A DNA stretch of 64,000 nucleotides, from positions 912,059-976,058 of the forward strand of contig JAVKHP010000001.1 of assembly GCA_031459855.1 (NCBI GenBank). Reading direction: 5' to 3'. Below the pieces are notes generated by a model. It had not been told where the DNA came from. It was given only the letters and a program-made list of their open reading frames with translations, and searched no databases. Shown here in pieces: positions 35,267 to 43,416 of the stretch; positions within the stretch are counted from its first letter, which is position 1; every line of letters starts with the position of its first letter. Both the position numbers and the translations under genes were made by a program. The stretch is from Armatimonadota bacterium (GTDB lineage: Bacteria; Sysuimicrobiota; Sysuimicrobiia; Sysuimicrobiales; Humicultoraceae).

Positions 35267-35584
35267 GCTGCACCTCCGGATGCACCTGGCGGTGGTTCCA
35301 CCATGCCCGATGCCGCGCACGGTGACACAGCGCCCGGGGCAACAGGGGCACGCTGTCGTCAAACGGGTGCACGCGAGATGCAGACGGGATGTCGCGGGCA
35401 CGACGCAGTATGCTATCCAGCAGGTAGTACCGTGCGCTCGGACGCCGGTGCCGCCTGTCGGAAGACGCGGGAACGGTCCCTGCCCGCGACGCGACGCCTC
35501 GGTGTGGCGACCTGCCCGACGACCGGTCCCGGCACCGGGGCGGCGTCGCGGCCGCTGCGCCATGGGCGGGAGGAGGAAGGGACG
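35267..35584. other. Divergent spacer between sigma-factor and hydrolase genes
   Basis: About 318 bp with no gene. TATGCT at 35410-35415 (plus strand) might be a -10 element for the hydrolase but lacks a good -35. Confidence 0.35.
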
Positions 35585-36382
35585 ATGCACCTCGAGGTGA
35601 ACGGCCAGCGCCTTTGGGTCCACACGTGGGGGACAGGTCCGCCGGTCGTGCTGCTCCACGGGTTTCCGCTGAACGGCGCGATGTGGCGCGTTCAGGGCGA
35701 GGCGCTGGCAGACGGCTGGCAGGTGGTCGCGCCCGACTTCCGCGGCTTTGGCGATTCCGACCCGCCGGGCGCGCCCGTGTCCCTCGACGCCTATGCCGAG
35801 GACGTGCTGCGGGTGGCGGACGCCCTGGGGCTGTCGCGGTTCGTGCTGGGGGGTCTCTCCATGGGTGGCTACGTGGTGTTCCGTGTCCTGGCGAGGGCCG
35901 CGGACCGCGTGGCCGCGGTCATCCTCGCCGACACGCGCGCCGACCCCGATACCGACGAGGGCAGGCAGCGCCGGTTCGACGCGATCGCCCGCATCGAGCG
36001 TGAGGGCCCGGACGGGTTCCTGGCCGACTTCACGGCCACGCTCGTGGGCGCCACCACCCGGGCACACGGAAGCGAGGTCCTGGAGGCCGTCCGCGCCATG
36101 GCCCGACGCGCCCATCCCCGGGGCCTGACCGCAGCGCTGGCCGCGATGGCCGCGCGCCCGGACAGCCGGCCGCTGTTGGCGCGCCTGACCGTCCCCGTGC
36201 TCGTGCTCGTCGGCGAGGAAGATACGTTAGCCCCGCCCGAGGTCGCCCGCACGATGGCCGCAGCCACTCCCCGCGGACAGCTTGTGGTGATCCCAGCCGC
36301 CGGCCACCTGAGCAACCTGGAGCGGCCCGACGTGTTTACGGCGGCCGTGCGGACGTTCCTGACGGAAGTGCCAGGCCCCTGA
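35585..36382 (+). CDS. Alpha/beta-fold hydrolase
   Basis: 265 residues from ATG 35585 (GGAGGAAGG). Oxyanion loop HGFPLNG, DFRGFGDSD, nucleophile elbow GGLSMGG (Ser), acid in VGEEDTLAPP and catalytic His in AAGHLSNLE. These are those of the 3-oxoadipate enol-lactonase/esterase-like branch of alpha/beta hydrolases. Substrate unknown. No signal peptide. Confidence 0.88.
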   Translation: MHLEVNGQRLWVHTWGTGPPVVLLHGFPLNGAMWRVQGEALADGWQVVAPDFRGFGDSDPPGAPVSLDAYAEDVLRVADALGLSRFVLGGLSMGGYVVFRVLARAADRVAAVILADTRADPDTDEGRQRRFDAIARIEREGPDGFLADFTATLVGATTRAHGSEVLEAVRAMARRAHPRGLTAALAAMAARPDSRPLLARLTVPVLVLVGEEDTLAPPEVARTMAAATPRGQLVVIPAAGHLSNLERPDVFTAAVRTFLTEVPGP

Positions 36383-36407
36383 GACCGCTCCTCCCAGGGC
36401 CCGGTCG

Positions 36408-37550
36408 CTACCGCCGCTCCTCGAGCGGTACGAACGTCCTGTCCAGCGGCCCCACGTACTCGGACACCGGCCGGATGAGCCGGTTGTCGGCGTACTGCTC
36501 CATGACGTGGGCGGTCCAGCCGACGATGCGGCTCACGGCGAACACCGCCGTGTAGAGGTCGGTGGGGATGCCCATCGCGCGGTAGACCGACGCCGAGTAG
36601 AGATCGACGTTGGCGTGGATCTTGCGCTGGGCGGTCACGACGTCCTCGACTCGCCGGGTGAGCTCGTACCAGCGGACGTCGCCGGCGCGCTCGCCCAGCC
36701 GCTTCGAGAGCGGCCGCAGGATTCGGGCCCGCGGGTCCTCGGTGCGGTAGACCCGGTGCCCGAACCCGGGGACCTTCTTCTTGGCCGCCAGCATCTCGGT
36801 GATCACCGGCTCCACGCGCTCGACGGTGCCGATCTGCTCCAGCAGCCGCATGACCTCCTCGTTGGCCCCCCCGTGGAGGGGACCCTTGAGCGTGCCGATG
36901 GCCGACACCACGGCCGAGTGCAGGTCGGAGAGGGTGGCGGCAGTCACGCGCGCCGAAAAGGTACTGGCGTTGAACTCGTGGTCAGCGTGGAGGATCAGCA
37001 CCACGTCCAGCGCCCGCGCGACCTCCGGGTCGGGCGCGGCGCCGTGCAACTGGTAGAGGAAGTTGGCCGCGTGCCCCAGTGTCGGCAGCGGGGGCAGCGG
37101 CTCGGCCCCGGTGCGCAGCCGGTGGAACCCCGCCACGATGGCGGCCACCTGCGCCGTCAGGCGGACCGCCTTGCGGAGGTTGGCCGCCGGCGCGTTGTCG
37201 GCGGCCTCGGGATCGAAGTGGGCCAGGGCCGAGACGGCCGTGCGCAGCACGGCCATGGGATGCGCATCGGGCGGCACCAGCCGCAACACCTGCACCACGG
37301 GCCCTGGCAGGCGGCCCGCCGCCACCAGGTCGGCACGCAGCTGGTCGAGGGCGGACCGCGACGGCAGGTCGCCATGCCAGAGCAGGTAGGCCACTTCTTC
37401 GAAGGTGGCCCGCTCGGCGAGCTCGATGGCGTCGTATCCCCGATAGATCAACCGGCCGTGGACGCCGTCGACCAAGCAGATCGAGGACAGCCCTGCAACA
37501 ACGCCCTCCAGGCCCTCGGCGACCTGGACCTTCCCGGGTGGTGTGGCCAT
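36408..37550 (-). CDS. gltA: Citrate synthase (type II short form)
   Basis: 380 residues from ATG 37550 (GGGGAGG five bases upstream). N-terminus VAEGLEGVVAGLSSICLVDG, LIYRGYDAIELAE, then HADHEFNASTFSARV, GPLHGGANEEVM (active-site His) and PGFGHRVYRTEDPRA (active-site His; the catalytic Asp follows near the C-terminus). Condenses acetyl-CoA with oxaloacetate; the 2-methylcitrate synthase reaction is possible since no other TCA or prp genes are near. No N-terminal HTH is present, although a lone HTH of the kind fused to some citrate synthases is encoded at 914-1174. Confidence 0.92.
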   Translation of the reverse strand: MATPPGKVQVAEGLEGVVAGLSSICLVDGVHGRLIYRGYDAIELAERATFEEVAYLLWHGDLPSRSALDQLRADLVAAGRLPGPVVQVLRLVPPDAHPMAVLRTAVSALAHFDPEAADNAPAANLRKAVRLTAQVAAIVAGFHRLRTGAEPLPPLPTLGHAANFLYQLHGAAPDPEVARALDVVLILHADHEFNASTFSARVTAATLSDLHSAVVSAIGTLKGPLHGGANEEVMRLLEQIGTVERVEPVITEMLAAKKKVPGFGHRVYRTEDPRARILRPLSKRLGERAGDVRWYELTRRVEDVVTAQRKIHANVDLYSASVYRAMGIPTDLYTAVFAVSRIVGWTAHVMEQYADNRLIRPVSEYVGPLDRTFVPLEERR

Positions 37551-37613
37551 ACGTCCTCCCCGCGCGGGAACCGCGCTGTGACGGGTGCACCGGCAGTGTC
37601 TCGTGCAGTGTCT

Positions 37614-37643
37614 AGTGTAGCCGCGGCCCGCGGCTACTGACAA
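37614..37643 (-). promoter_or_regulatory. Citrate synthase promoter with palindrome in its spacer
   Basis: Minus-strand -35 TTGTCA (37638-37643), 18-bp spacer, -10 TACACT (37614-37619). The spacer contains an inverted repeat of 9 bp arms (37617-37625 and 37629-37637), which overlaps the -10 box and could be an operator. It could also work as a hairpin at the end of the dnaB transcript. Confidence 0.65.
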
Positions 37644-37805
37644 GCAAGCGGGCTTTGGCTGCCGCGCCGCACCTGGTCACCCTCTGGCCGCACCTTGCGC
37701 CGCCCTCGACCCTACCCCGCCGCATCCGGCGCCGCCCTCAGCCCACTCCTTACCGCACCGGCGCCGCGCTGGACCGCCGCTCCTCTCACCCCGTCGCCGT
37801 CGGTG

Positions 37806-40145
37806 CTACGACCCCGCCGCCGCGTGGCGCCGGTCGAGGTCCATGAACCGCCCGTACTCCCTGTGGAAGAACATCTCGATGTCGCCCACCGGCCCGTTGC
37901 GGTGCTTGGCGATGCGGATCTCGGCGATGTGCTCCTTGCCCTCGGCGCGGGCCTTGGCGTGGTCGTAGTAGTCCTCACGGTAGATGAACAGCACCAGGTC
38001 GGCGACCTGCTCCAGCTCGCCCGACTCCCGCAGGTGCGACAGCTGGGGACGCTTCGTCCCCGACAGCTCCACGACCCGCGACAGCTGCGAGACGGCCAGC
38101 ACCGGGATGTCCAGCTCCTTCGCCAGCGACTTGATGGCGCGGGCGATCTCCGACACCTCCTGTGTCCGGTTCTCCGCCCGCTTGTACGACTGGATCATCT
38201 GCAGGTAGTCGATGATGATGAGGCCCAGGCCGTGCTCGGCTCGCAGCTTGCGGGCTTTGGCGCGCATCTCGATGGCGGTCAGGTTGGCGGTATCGTCGAT
38301 GAAGATGGGCGCCTCCGACAGCCGCCCCATCGCCGCCGCCAGCCGGGGCCAGTCGGCGTCGGTCAGGTAGCCCGTGCGCAACCGGGACGAGTCGACCTGC
38401 GCTTCGCTGCACAACATCCGCTGCACGAGCTGCTCCTTGTTGGTCTCGAGGCTGAAGATCGCCACGGGGATCTTGTGCTCCAGCGCCGCATGCTGCGCGA
38501 TGTTCAGGGCGAACGTCGTGTTGTGCACGCAGACGTCGTTGGCGACGAAGTTGTGGGTCTCGGGCACGGTGAGGTCGTACACCTGCGAGGCCCCGGCCTC
38601 CTCGATGTGCACGATCTCCTCCCACATGATGTCCACGTCGTCCAGCAGCGAGCGCTGGGCGTGCCGGGCCCACCGGCGCAACCGCTCCCACCCGAACAGG
38701 CCGCACTCGCGCACGACCGCCAGCGTCGCGCTCACCCCCAGCGCGAGCGTGGCCCCGTCCCGGACGGCCGGGGCCCCAAACCGCAGCAGCAGGTGCTGCA
38801 CCTGGCGCGCCATGCGCGCCGACGGCAACACAACCGTCGCCCGGTAGCCGTCCGGGTGGTCGACCACCTCGGCGGTGGCCCCCAGCAGGCGGTTGAGGAA
38901 CAGGGCGAGTTTCTCGCGCCGCAGGGTGAAGACGGCTGCGGGCAGCCCGCGGGCGCCCGCGGGCTGCGCCAGCTCGGGGTAGCGCCAGCGCAGGTCCTCG
39001 ATGGCCAGTCCGCCTTCGGCGCCACCACCAATGGCGCGGACATCGACCGGTCGGCGCGCGGCCGCCAGGATCGCCTCGGCCGCGGCCGCGGCGTCGGCGA
39101 AGTCCTCGGCGATCGCGGGATGGGTGGGCAGGCGCCCGCTGCACACGTAGGCCAGCAGCTTGATCTCGTGGTCGGGCAGCTCGCCCCGGCCGAACACCGG
39201 CAGGCGGCGCGGCACCGCCACCAGCGCGCCCGGCTGCAGTGCGGCCAGCGGCTCCCACCCGTGGGGCGTCAGGAACGGGTGCGTGAGCGTCGTCTCCACC
39301 TGGCGCCCGCCGCTCGTGGTGACCCGGAAGACCGGCTTGATCCCGTCGTCGACGAAGAGGCTGGGCTCGGCGGGGCGGAACCGGTGGTCGGCCCCGAGCG
39401 TCAGCAGGCGCGCGCGGCCGGCAGCCACCAGCTCCTGGATCGTCCGCACCTCGCCCGTGACGGCATCGACCACCTCAGCGTCGAACTTGAGACACTTGCC
39501 CATCGACGGTCGGGCGGCCACGATGATGAGGTCGGCGGGCTGCAGGCCGGAGGTCAGCTTGTCCAGCTCGGCGAACCCCGTGGGCACCCCGGTGATGGTC
39601 CCCTTCTCCCGGTAGCGCTTGTCAATGCGGTCGAAGCTCTCGCGCAGGATCTCCGGCAGCGGCACGAACTCCTGCCCCATGCGCCGGGAGGCGATGCCGA
39701 AGACCAGCTTCTCGGCCTGGTCGACGAGCAGCTCGACGTCCTGGTCTTCGCGGTAGCCCATGTCCACGATCCGCGTGCCCGCGTGGATCAGCTGGCGGAG
39801 CATCGACTTCTGGACGACGATCCGGGCGTAGTACTCGACGTTGGCGGCGGTCGGCACCGCGTGCAGTAGCGAGGTGACGTAGGCCACGCCGCCCACGTCG
39901 TCGAGGAGCCCGCGGGCGCGCAGCCGGTCGGTGACGGTGATCAGGTCTGCGGGCTCGCCGCGCTCGAACAGATCGGCGATCGTCTCGAAGATGCGCCGGT
40001 GGGCCTCGCGGTAGAAGTCCTCTGGACGGAGGATCTCCACGGCCCGCGCGATGGCGTCGCGCTCGAGCAGCATCGAGCCCAGCACGCTCTGTTCCGCCTC
40101 GAGGTTCTGCGGCGGCACGCGGTCTATGGCCGGGCTATCAGCCAT
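37806..40145 (-). CDS. dnaB: Replicative DNA helicase DnaB with an intein in the Walker A motif
   Basis: 779 residues from ATG 40145. Residues 1-217 are the DnaB N-terminal domain and start of the helicase domain up to ARPSMGK. Residues 218-542 are an intein. The helicase resumes TTFALNIAQHAALEHKIPVAIFSLE, with Walker B IIIDYLQMI and the DnaB C-terminal signature VLAVSQLSR. Splicing must restore GK-TT of the P-loop before the protein can hydrolyse ATP. The extein of about 454 residues has the normal DnaB length. Ribosome site GGGAG eight bases before the start. Confidence 0.95.
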   Translation of the reverse strand: MADSPAIDRVPPQNLEAEQSVLGSMLLERDAIARAVEILRPEDFYREAHRRIFETIADLFERGEPADLITVTDRLRARGLLDDVGGVAYVTSLLHAVPTAANVEYYARIVVQKSMLRQLIHAGTRIVDMGYREDQDVELLVDQAEKLVFGIASRRMGQEFVPLPEILRESFDRIDKRYREKGTITGVPTGFAELDKLTSGLQPADLIIVAARPSMGKCLKFDAEVVDAVTGEVRTIQELVAAGRARLLTLGADHRFRPAEPSLFVDDGIKPVFRVTTSGGRQVETTLTHPFLTPHGWEPLAALQPGALVAVPRRLPVFGRGELPDHEIKLLAYVCSGRLPTHPAIAEDFADAAAAAEAILAAARRPVDVRAIGGGAEGGLAIEDLRWRYPELAQPAGARGLPAAVFTLRREKLALFLNRLLGATAEVVDHPDGYRATVVLPSARMARQVQHLLLRFGAPAVRDGATLALGVSATLAVVRECGLFGWERLRRWARHAQRSLLDDVDIMWEEIVHIEEAGASQVYDLTVPETHNFVANDVCVHNTTFALNIAQHAALEHKIPVAIFSLETNKEQLVQRMLCSEAQVDSSRLRTGYLTDADWPRLAAAMGRLSEAPIFIDDTANLTAIEMRAKARKLRAEHGLGLIIIDYLQMIQSYKRAENRTQEVSEIARAIKSLAKELDIPVLAVSQLSRVVELSGTKRPQLSHLRESGELEQVADLVLFIYREDYYDHAKARAEGKEHIAEIRIAKHRNGPVGDIEMFFHREYGRFMDLDRRHAAAGS
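38520..39494 (-). mobile_element. DnaB intein (325 residues)
   Basis: Begins with Cys (CLKFDAEVVDAVTGEV, block A) directly after PSMGK. Block B is GGRQVETTLTHPF with the Thr-x-x-His. The C-terminal blocks are VYDLTVPETHNFVANDV and VCVHN, ending in His-Asn, followed by Thr as the +1 extein residue. Between blocks B and F lie about 200 residues without a clean LAGLIDADG motif (a weak echo at LLAYVCSG), so the homing endonuclease looks decayed while splicing residues are intact. Confidence 0.93.
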
Positions 40146-40175
40146 ATCCGAACTCCCGTTCGCTCTTGGCCTCCA

Positions 40176-40205
40176 AGTATATCGAACAAATGTACGATAT
40201 GTCAA
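40176..40205 (-). promoter_or_regulatory. dnaB promoter overlapped by an SOS-box-like dyad
   Basis: Minus-strand -35 TTGACA (40200-40205), 18-bp spacer, -10 TATACT (40176-40181), near consensus. In the spacer, on the plus strand, TCGAACAAATGTACGA (40182-40197) matches the Gram-positive/actinobacterial LexA operator CGAAC-N4-GTTCG with one change. A wider dyad ATATCG/CGATAT spans 40179-40200. Confidence 0.8.
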
Positions 40206-40354
40206 GCGGCCCGAAAAAGAAACTCCAGGCACAACGGTTTGGCACTCCCTTGTGGAATCCCTTGGGGACGCGATGCGCGCAATGGCACATCGCATCGTTC
40301 AATAATGGTGGATTGCCGGTGAGCATCCTGTGGACGATCGGCAACGGTGGCACC

Positions 40355-40395
40355 GCCCGCAGAGGGCATCCGGACGATCCGGGCATCCTGCGGGC
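40355..40395 (-). terminator. Hairpin downstream of rplI
   Basis: An 8-bp perfect stem (40355-40362 with 40388-40395) enclosing a smaller CCGGA/TCCGG stem, starting about 47 bp after the rplI stop on the minus strand. No T-run. The surrounding spacer 40206-40354 is less GC-rich and shows no gene. Confidence 0.5.
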
Positions 40396-40441
40396 AGCCG
40401 GCACTCCCGCCACGGCCACCGCAGCAGGCCGGATGGTGGGG

Positions 40442-40888
40442 TCAGCGGCTTCCGACGACGTTCACCTCGACGTGCACCACCACCCCCGGACGCAGGCGGA
40501 CCGGCACCTTGTAGAAGCCCTCCGCCCGAATGGGCTCGTCGAGCTCGACCTGTTTCCGCGTCACCGGGAACCCCCGCGCCTCCAGCGCAGCCGCGATCTG
40601 CTGCGCCGTGACAGCGCCGAAGAGCCGTCCGCGCTCCCCGGCGCGGGCACGGATCTCCAGCACCAGCGCCTCCAACCGCCGTCGCTGGTCGGCGAGCTCC
40701 TGGCGTTCGCGCTCGAGACGCTGCTGGCGCGCGCGCCGCTGCTGCTCGAGCTGTCGCAGGGTGCCCTCGGTGGCCTCCACAGCCAGCCCGCGCGGCAGCA
40801 GGTAGTTGCGGGCGTGCCCTTCCTTGACCTCGACGACCGTACCGGCCTTGCCCGTCCCCGGCACGTCCTTCAGCAAGACGACTTTCAT
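40442..40888 (-). CDS. rplI: 50S ribosomal protein L9 (bL9)
   Basis: 148 residues. MKVVLLKDVPGTGKAGTVVEVKEGHARNYLLPRGLA is the L9 signature that binds 23S rRNA; a long charged helix at about 45-80 joins the C-terminal domain (GRLFGAVTAQQIAAAL). The start overlaps the stop of the membrane protein gene upstream (ATGA). Confidence 0.97.
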   Translation of the reverse strand: MKVVLLKDVPGTGKAGTVVEVKEGHARNYLLPRGLAVEATEGTLRQLEQQRRARQQRLERERQELADQRRRLEALVLEIRARAGERGRLFGAVTAQQIAAALEARGFPVTRKQVELDEPIRAEGFYKVPVRLRPGVVVHVEVNVVGSR

Positions 40889-41901
40889 GAGCCCGCCTTG
40901 GACCGCTGGTCCCGCGGCAGCCCCCAGCGATCCCGTACCTTCAGGAGGCTATCGGCGATCCCCAGGTAGAACACCACGAGGTTGAGGAACGGCAGCGCCG
41001 TCGAGAGCATGAACAGCAGCACGACGGCGAACCAGCGCTCGCGGCGCGACAGCTCCAGGTTGCCGAGGATCACCCAGGTGGCCAGGAGCCCCTGGAACAT
41101 GAAGGCGATCATCGACGCAAACAGCATCGACAATCCCGCGCCTGCCAGCGAGACGCCACCGACCCGAGGTCCCGCCGCGCTCAGCACGAAGCCCAGCACG
41201 GGGAACCAGACCGCCCAGGCGGGCAGCCGCCACTGTCGGGCCGGCGGCAGCGGGCGCAGGCTGAAGCCGAAGCGTCCGAGCACGCGCCGCGCCACCTCGT
41301 AGTTGAGCCACGCGGCCAGCACGGCGCCCAGCACGAACGACGCGGGCAGCAGGTAGGGAAGGAAGCGCGCCGCCTCGGTCATCTGCCGGGTCACGGCCTC
41401 GAGCTGCTCCGGCGGGACGCCCAGGCGGGCATAGAGCCCGGTGGCCATGGCTGCGCTGCGCTCCATGGTGCGCTGCATCTCCTGGGCCACGGCGGTAGGG
41501 CTCATGCGCCCACCGCCCAGCAGCCCCAGGAAGCTCAGAGCGGTGGAGCACGCCGACACCAGGGAGCCCGCGGCCACCACGCGCGCGGCCGGCCACCCGC
41601 GCGCCGCCCCGGTGCCGATCACCAGCCCCATGGGCGCGAACGAGATCAGGATCGCGACCCCCACCAGCGGGCCCGCCAGCGTGGCGCCCACGAGCCCGCT
41701 GGCCGCTGCAGCGACGATTGCGACCCGCAAACCGTGTCGGATGACCAACACAGCCAGGGGCAGCGGACACAGCAGGGCGGTCGCGATTCCCACCAGCGGC
41801 AGGTAGCGCGTGGCAACGGCGAACAGCGCCACCAGGGCGGCGAGGATCGCGCCCTCGGTCAGCCCGCGCGTGCTGATCGTCTTCGCGTCGCTTCCCGCCA
41901 C
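40885..41901 (-). CDS. DUF2232 (YybS-like) polytopic membrane protein
   Basis: 338 residues from GTG 41901 with about eight hydrophobic segments; starts TRGLTEGAILAALVALFAVATRYLPLVG. The position between rpsR and rplI is exactly that of YybS in Bacillota, and the start (T-E-G-A-I-L-A-A-L) matches that family. Function unknown; ECF-transporter-like membrane topology has been noted for the group. Confidence 0.85.
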   Translation of the reverse strand: MAGSDAKTISTRGLTEGAILAALVALFAVATRYLPLVGIATALLCPLPLAVLVIRHGLRVAIVAAAASGLVGATLAGPLVGVAILISFAPMGLVIGTGAARGWPAARVVAAGSLVSACSTALSFLGLLGGGRMSPTAVAQEMQRTMERSAAMATGLYARLGVPPEQLEAVTRQMTEAARFLPYLLPASFVLGAVLAAWLNYEVARRVLGRFGFSLRPLPPARQWRLPAWAVWFPVLGFVLSAAGPRVGGVSLAGAGLSMLFASMIAFMFQGLLATWVILGNLELSRRERWFAVVLLFMLSTALPFLNLVVFYLGIADSLLKVRDRWGLPRDQRSKAGS

Positions 41902-41977
41902 GTCGTCTTTGCCCCGCGGGCGGCCGGAGTCTTTGCACGCCGCCCCCGCCGGCCGACTGCGCCGCTACAGGGCGCGT

Positions 41978-42229
41978 CTAGTCGACGGTCGTGTACGGCA
42001 GCAGGGCCAGCTCGCGGGCCCGCTTGATGGCGACGGCCAGGAGGCGTTGGTGCCGGGCGCAGTTGCCAGAGACGCGCCGGGGCACGATCTTCCCGCGGTC
42101 GGTCACGTACCGCCGCAGGCGCTGCGCATCCTTGAAGTCGATCTCCCGGGCCTTCTCGGCGCAGAACGCGCAGGTCTTGCGCTTCTGCCTGCGTCCCCGC
42201 CACTGTTTCTTCGGCGCTGCGTCTGCCAT
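41978..42229 (-). CDS. rpsR: 30S ribosomal protein S18 (bS18)
   Basis: 83 residues from ATG 42229 (GGAGGG). KKTCAFC-like start ([17 protein letters not shown]), [26 protein letters not shown] is the S18 rRNA-binding core. Two of the Cys of a C+ zinc form are present (CAFC), with a third in GNC. Forms a heterodimer with S6, encoded two genes upstream. Confidence 0.97.
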   Translation of the reverse strand: MADAAPKKQWRGRRQKRKTCAFCAEKAREIDFKDAQRLRRYVTDRGKIVPRRVSGNCARHQRLLAVAIKRARELALLPYTTVD

Positions 42230-42331
42230 ACGTTCCCTCCGGGATGCTCCTGTCCGATTGCCGTCTGTCGTCGCCACACGCCCCGCGCCCGCCGGTCCGC
42301 GGCGCCCGCCGCGCCGGATACTCGCCGGGCC

Positions 42332-42727
42332 CTAGAAGGGGACGTCCTCCTCGACCTCCTCGGCGAACTCCTCGCCCTGGGCGGGTGCCGCCACCGCCGC
42401 GCCTGCTGCCTTGCGGTCGAGAAACCGGACCGCGTCGGCCACCACTTCGGCGACCCGCCGCTTCTGGCCGTCCTGCGTCTCGAACGACCGGATCTGGAGC
42501 CGGCCCTCCACGGCCACCAGACGCCCCTTGGACAGGTGCTGGCTGACCTGTTCCGCCAGCTTCCGCCAGGCCACGACGTCGATGAAATCGGTCTCGCGCT
42601 CGCCCTGCTGGTTGGTGAACGGGCGGTCGACCGCCAGGGTGAACGACGCTACGGGCTGCCCGCTGGGCACGTACCGCAGCTCAGGGTCACGGGTGAGCCT
42701 GCCGATGAGGATGATCCGGTTGAGCAC
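42332..42727 (-). CDS. ssb: Single-stranded DNA-binding protein
   Basis: 131 residues. OB-fold MLNRIILIGRLTRDPELRYVPSGQPVASFTLAV, DFIDVVAWRKLAEQV, GRLVAVEGRLQIRS, followed by a short linker and an acidic tail ending EEDVPF, the partner-binding tip. Sits between rpsF and rpsR as in Bacillota. Confidence 0.97.
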   Translation of the reverse strand: MLNRIILIGRLTRDPELRYVPSGQPVASFTLAVDRPFTNQQGERETDFIDVVAWRKLAEQVSQHLSKGRLVAVEGRLQIRSFETQDGQKRRVAEVVADAVRFLDRKAAGAAVAAPAQGEEFAEEVEEDVPF

Positions 42728-42752
42728 CGCACTCCCTCCCCCTGCCGGGACC

Positions 42753-43142
42753 TCAGGTCCCGGGCGTCTCGGTTCTTGCCGCTGCGGGCGTCGCCTCGGG
42801 CTGCGCGGCGCCGAGCTGACCGGAGGGTGGCGCGGACGCGGCCTTGGCCAGGGGCCCGACCGCGACGGTCACCGAGGCGCGCAGGATCTCCTCGCTGAGG
42901 CGCAGCGCCCGCTTGATCTCGGGAATGGCATCCCCCGAAGCCGAGAAGCGGACGAACACGTACTGCCCCTCCCGATGCCGCTGGATGGGGTAGGCCATCC
43001 GGCGCTTGCCCCAGACCTCCGTGTGCTCGACGACGGCATGCTGCTCGCGCAGCCGCTGATGCACGCGCTCGACCAGTGCCGCCAGCGCCTCGCCGTCGAG
43101 GTCGGGTTTCGCGATGTACACCAGATCGTAGCTCTTCACCAC
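42753..43142 (-). CDS. rpsF: 30S ribosomal protein S6 (bS6)
   Basis: 129 residues from GTG 43142 (AGGAGGAGGGGG upstream). YDLVYIAKPDLDGEAL, WGKRRMAYPIQRHREGQYVFVRFSA is typical S6. An Ala/Pro-rich tail of about 25 residues extends the usual length. First gene of the rpsF-ssb-rpsR-DUF2232-rplI operon. Confidence 0.97.
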   Translation of the reverse strand: MVKSYDLVYIAKPDLDGEALAALVERVHQRLREQHAVVEHTEVWGKRRMAYPIQRHREGQYVFVRFSASGDAIPEIKRALRLSEEILRASVTVAVGPLAKAASAPPSGQLGAAQPEATPAAARTETPGT

Positions 43143-43205
43143 AGCCCCCTCCTCCTCTGGACTTCCAGACCCGCAGCGCCAGGTCCGGAGGGCGCATCGC
43201 CCACG

Positions 43206-43312
43206 GCCCTCCGCACGACGGGCGCCGCCGGAGGGCAGGAGGAACGCGCGGTACGAACAACCGCACCGCTACAAGCGACGCCAATTCTAGCATCGGCGCT
43301 CACATGGGACAA
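43206..43312 (-). promoter_or_regulatory. rpsF operon promoter and structured leader
   Basis: Minus-strand -35 TTGTCC (43307-43312), 17-bp spacer, extended -10 TGC-TAGAAT (43284-43289). Predicted start near 43277, leaving a leader of about 135 nt before rpsF. The leader contains a hairpin with an 8-bp stem (43206-43213 with 43229-43236). In many bacteria the S6:S18 complex binds an rpsF leader to control the operon; whether this hairpin is that element is an inference. Confidence 0.65.
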
Positions 43313-43416
43313 GTACGGGGGTGGCGCCGGGCAGCCATGTGAGGTTGCGTCCGTTGGTGCGGACCCCAGAAAGACGCGGCGCGAGCGGTAAGGGTGCCGC
43401 GCGCAGGGAGCACCGG

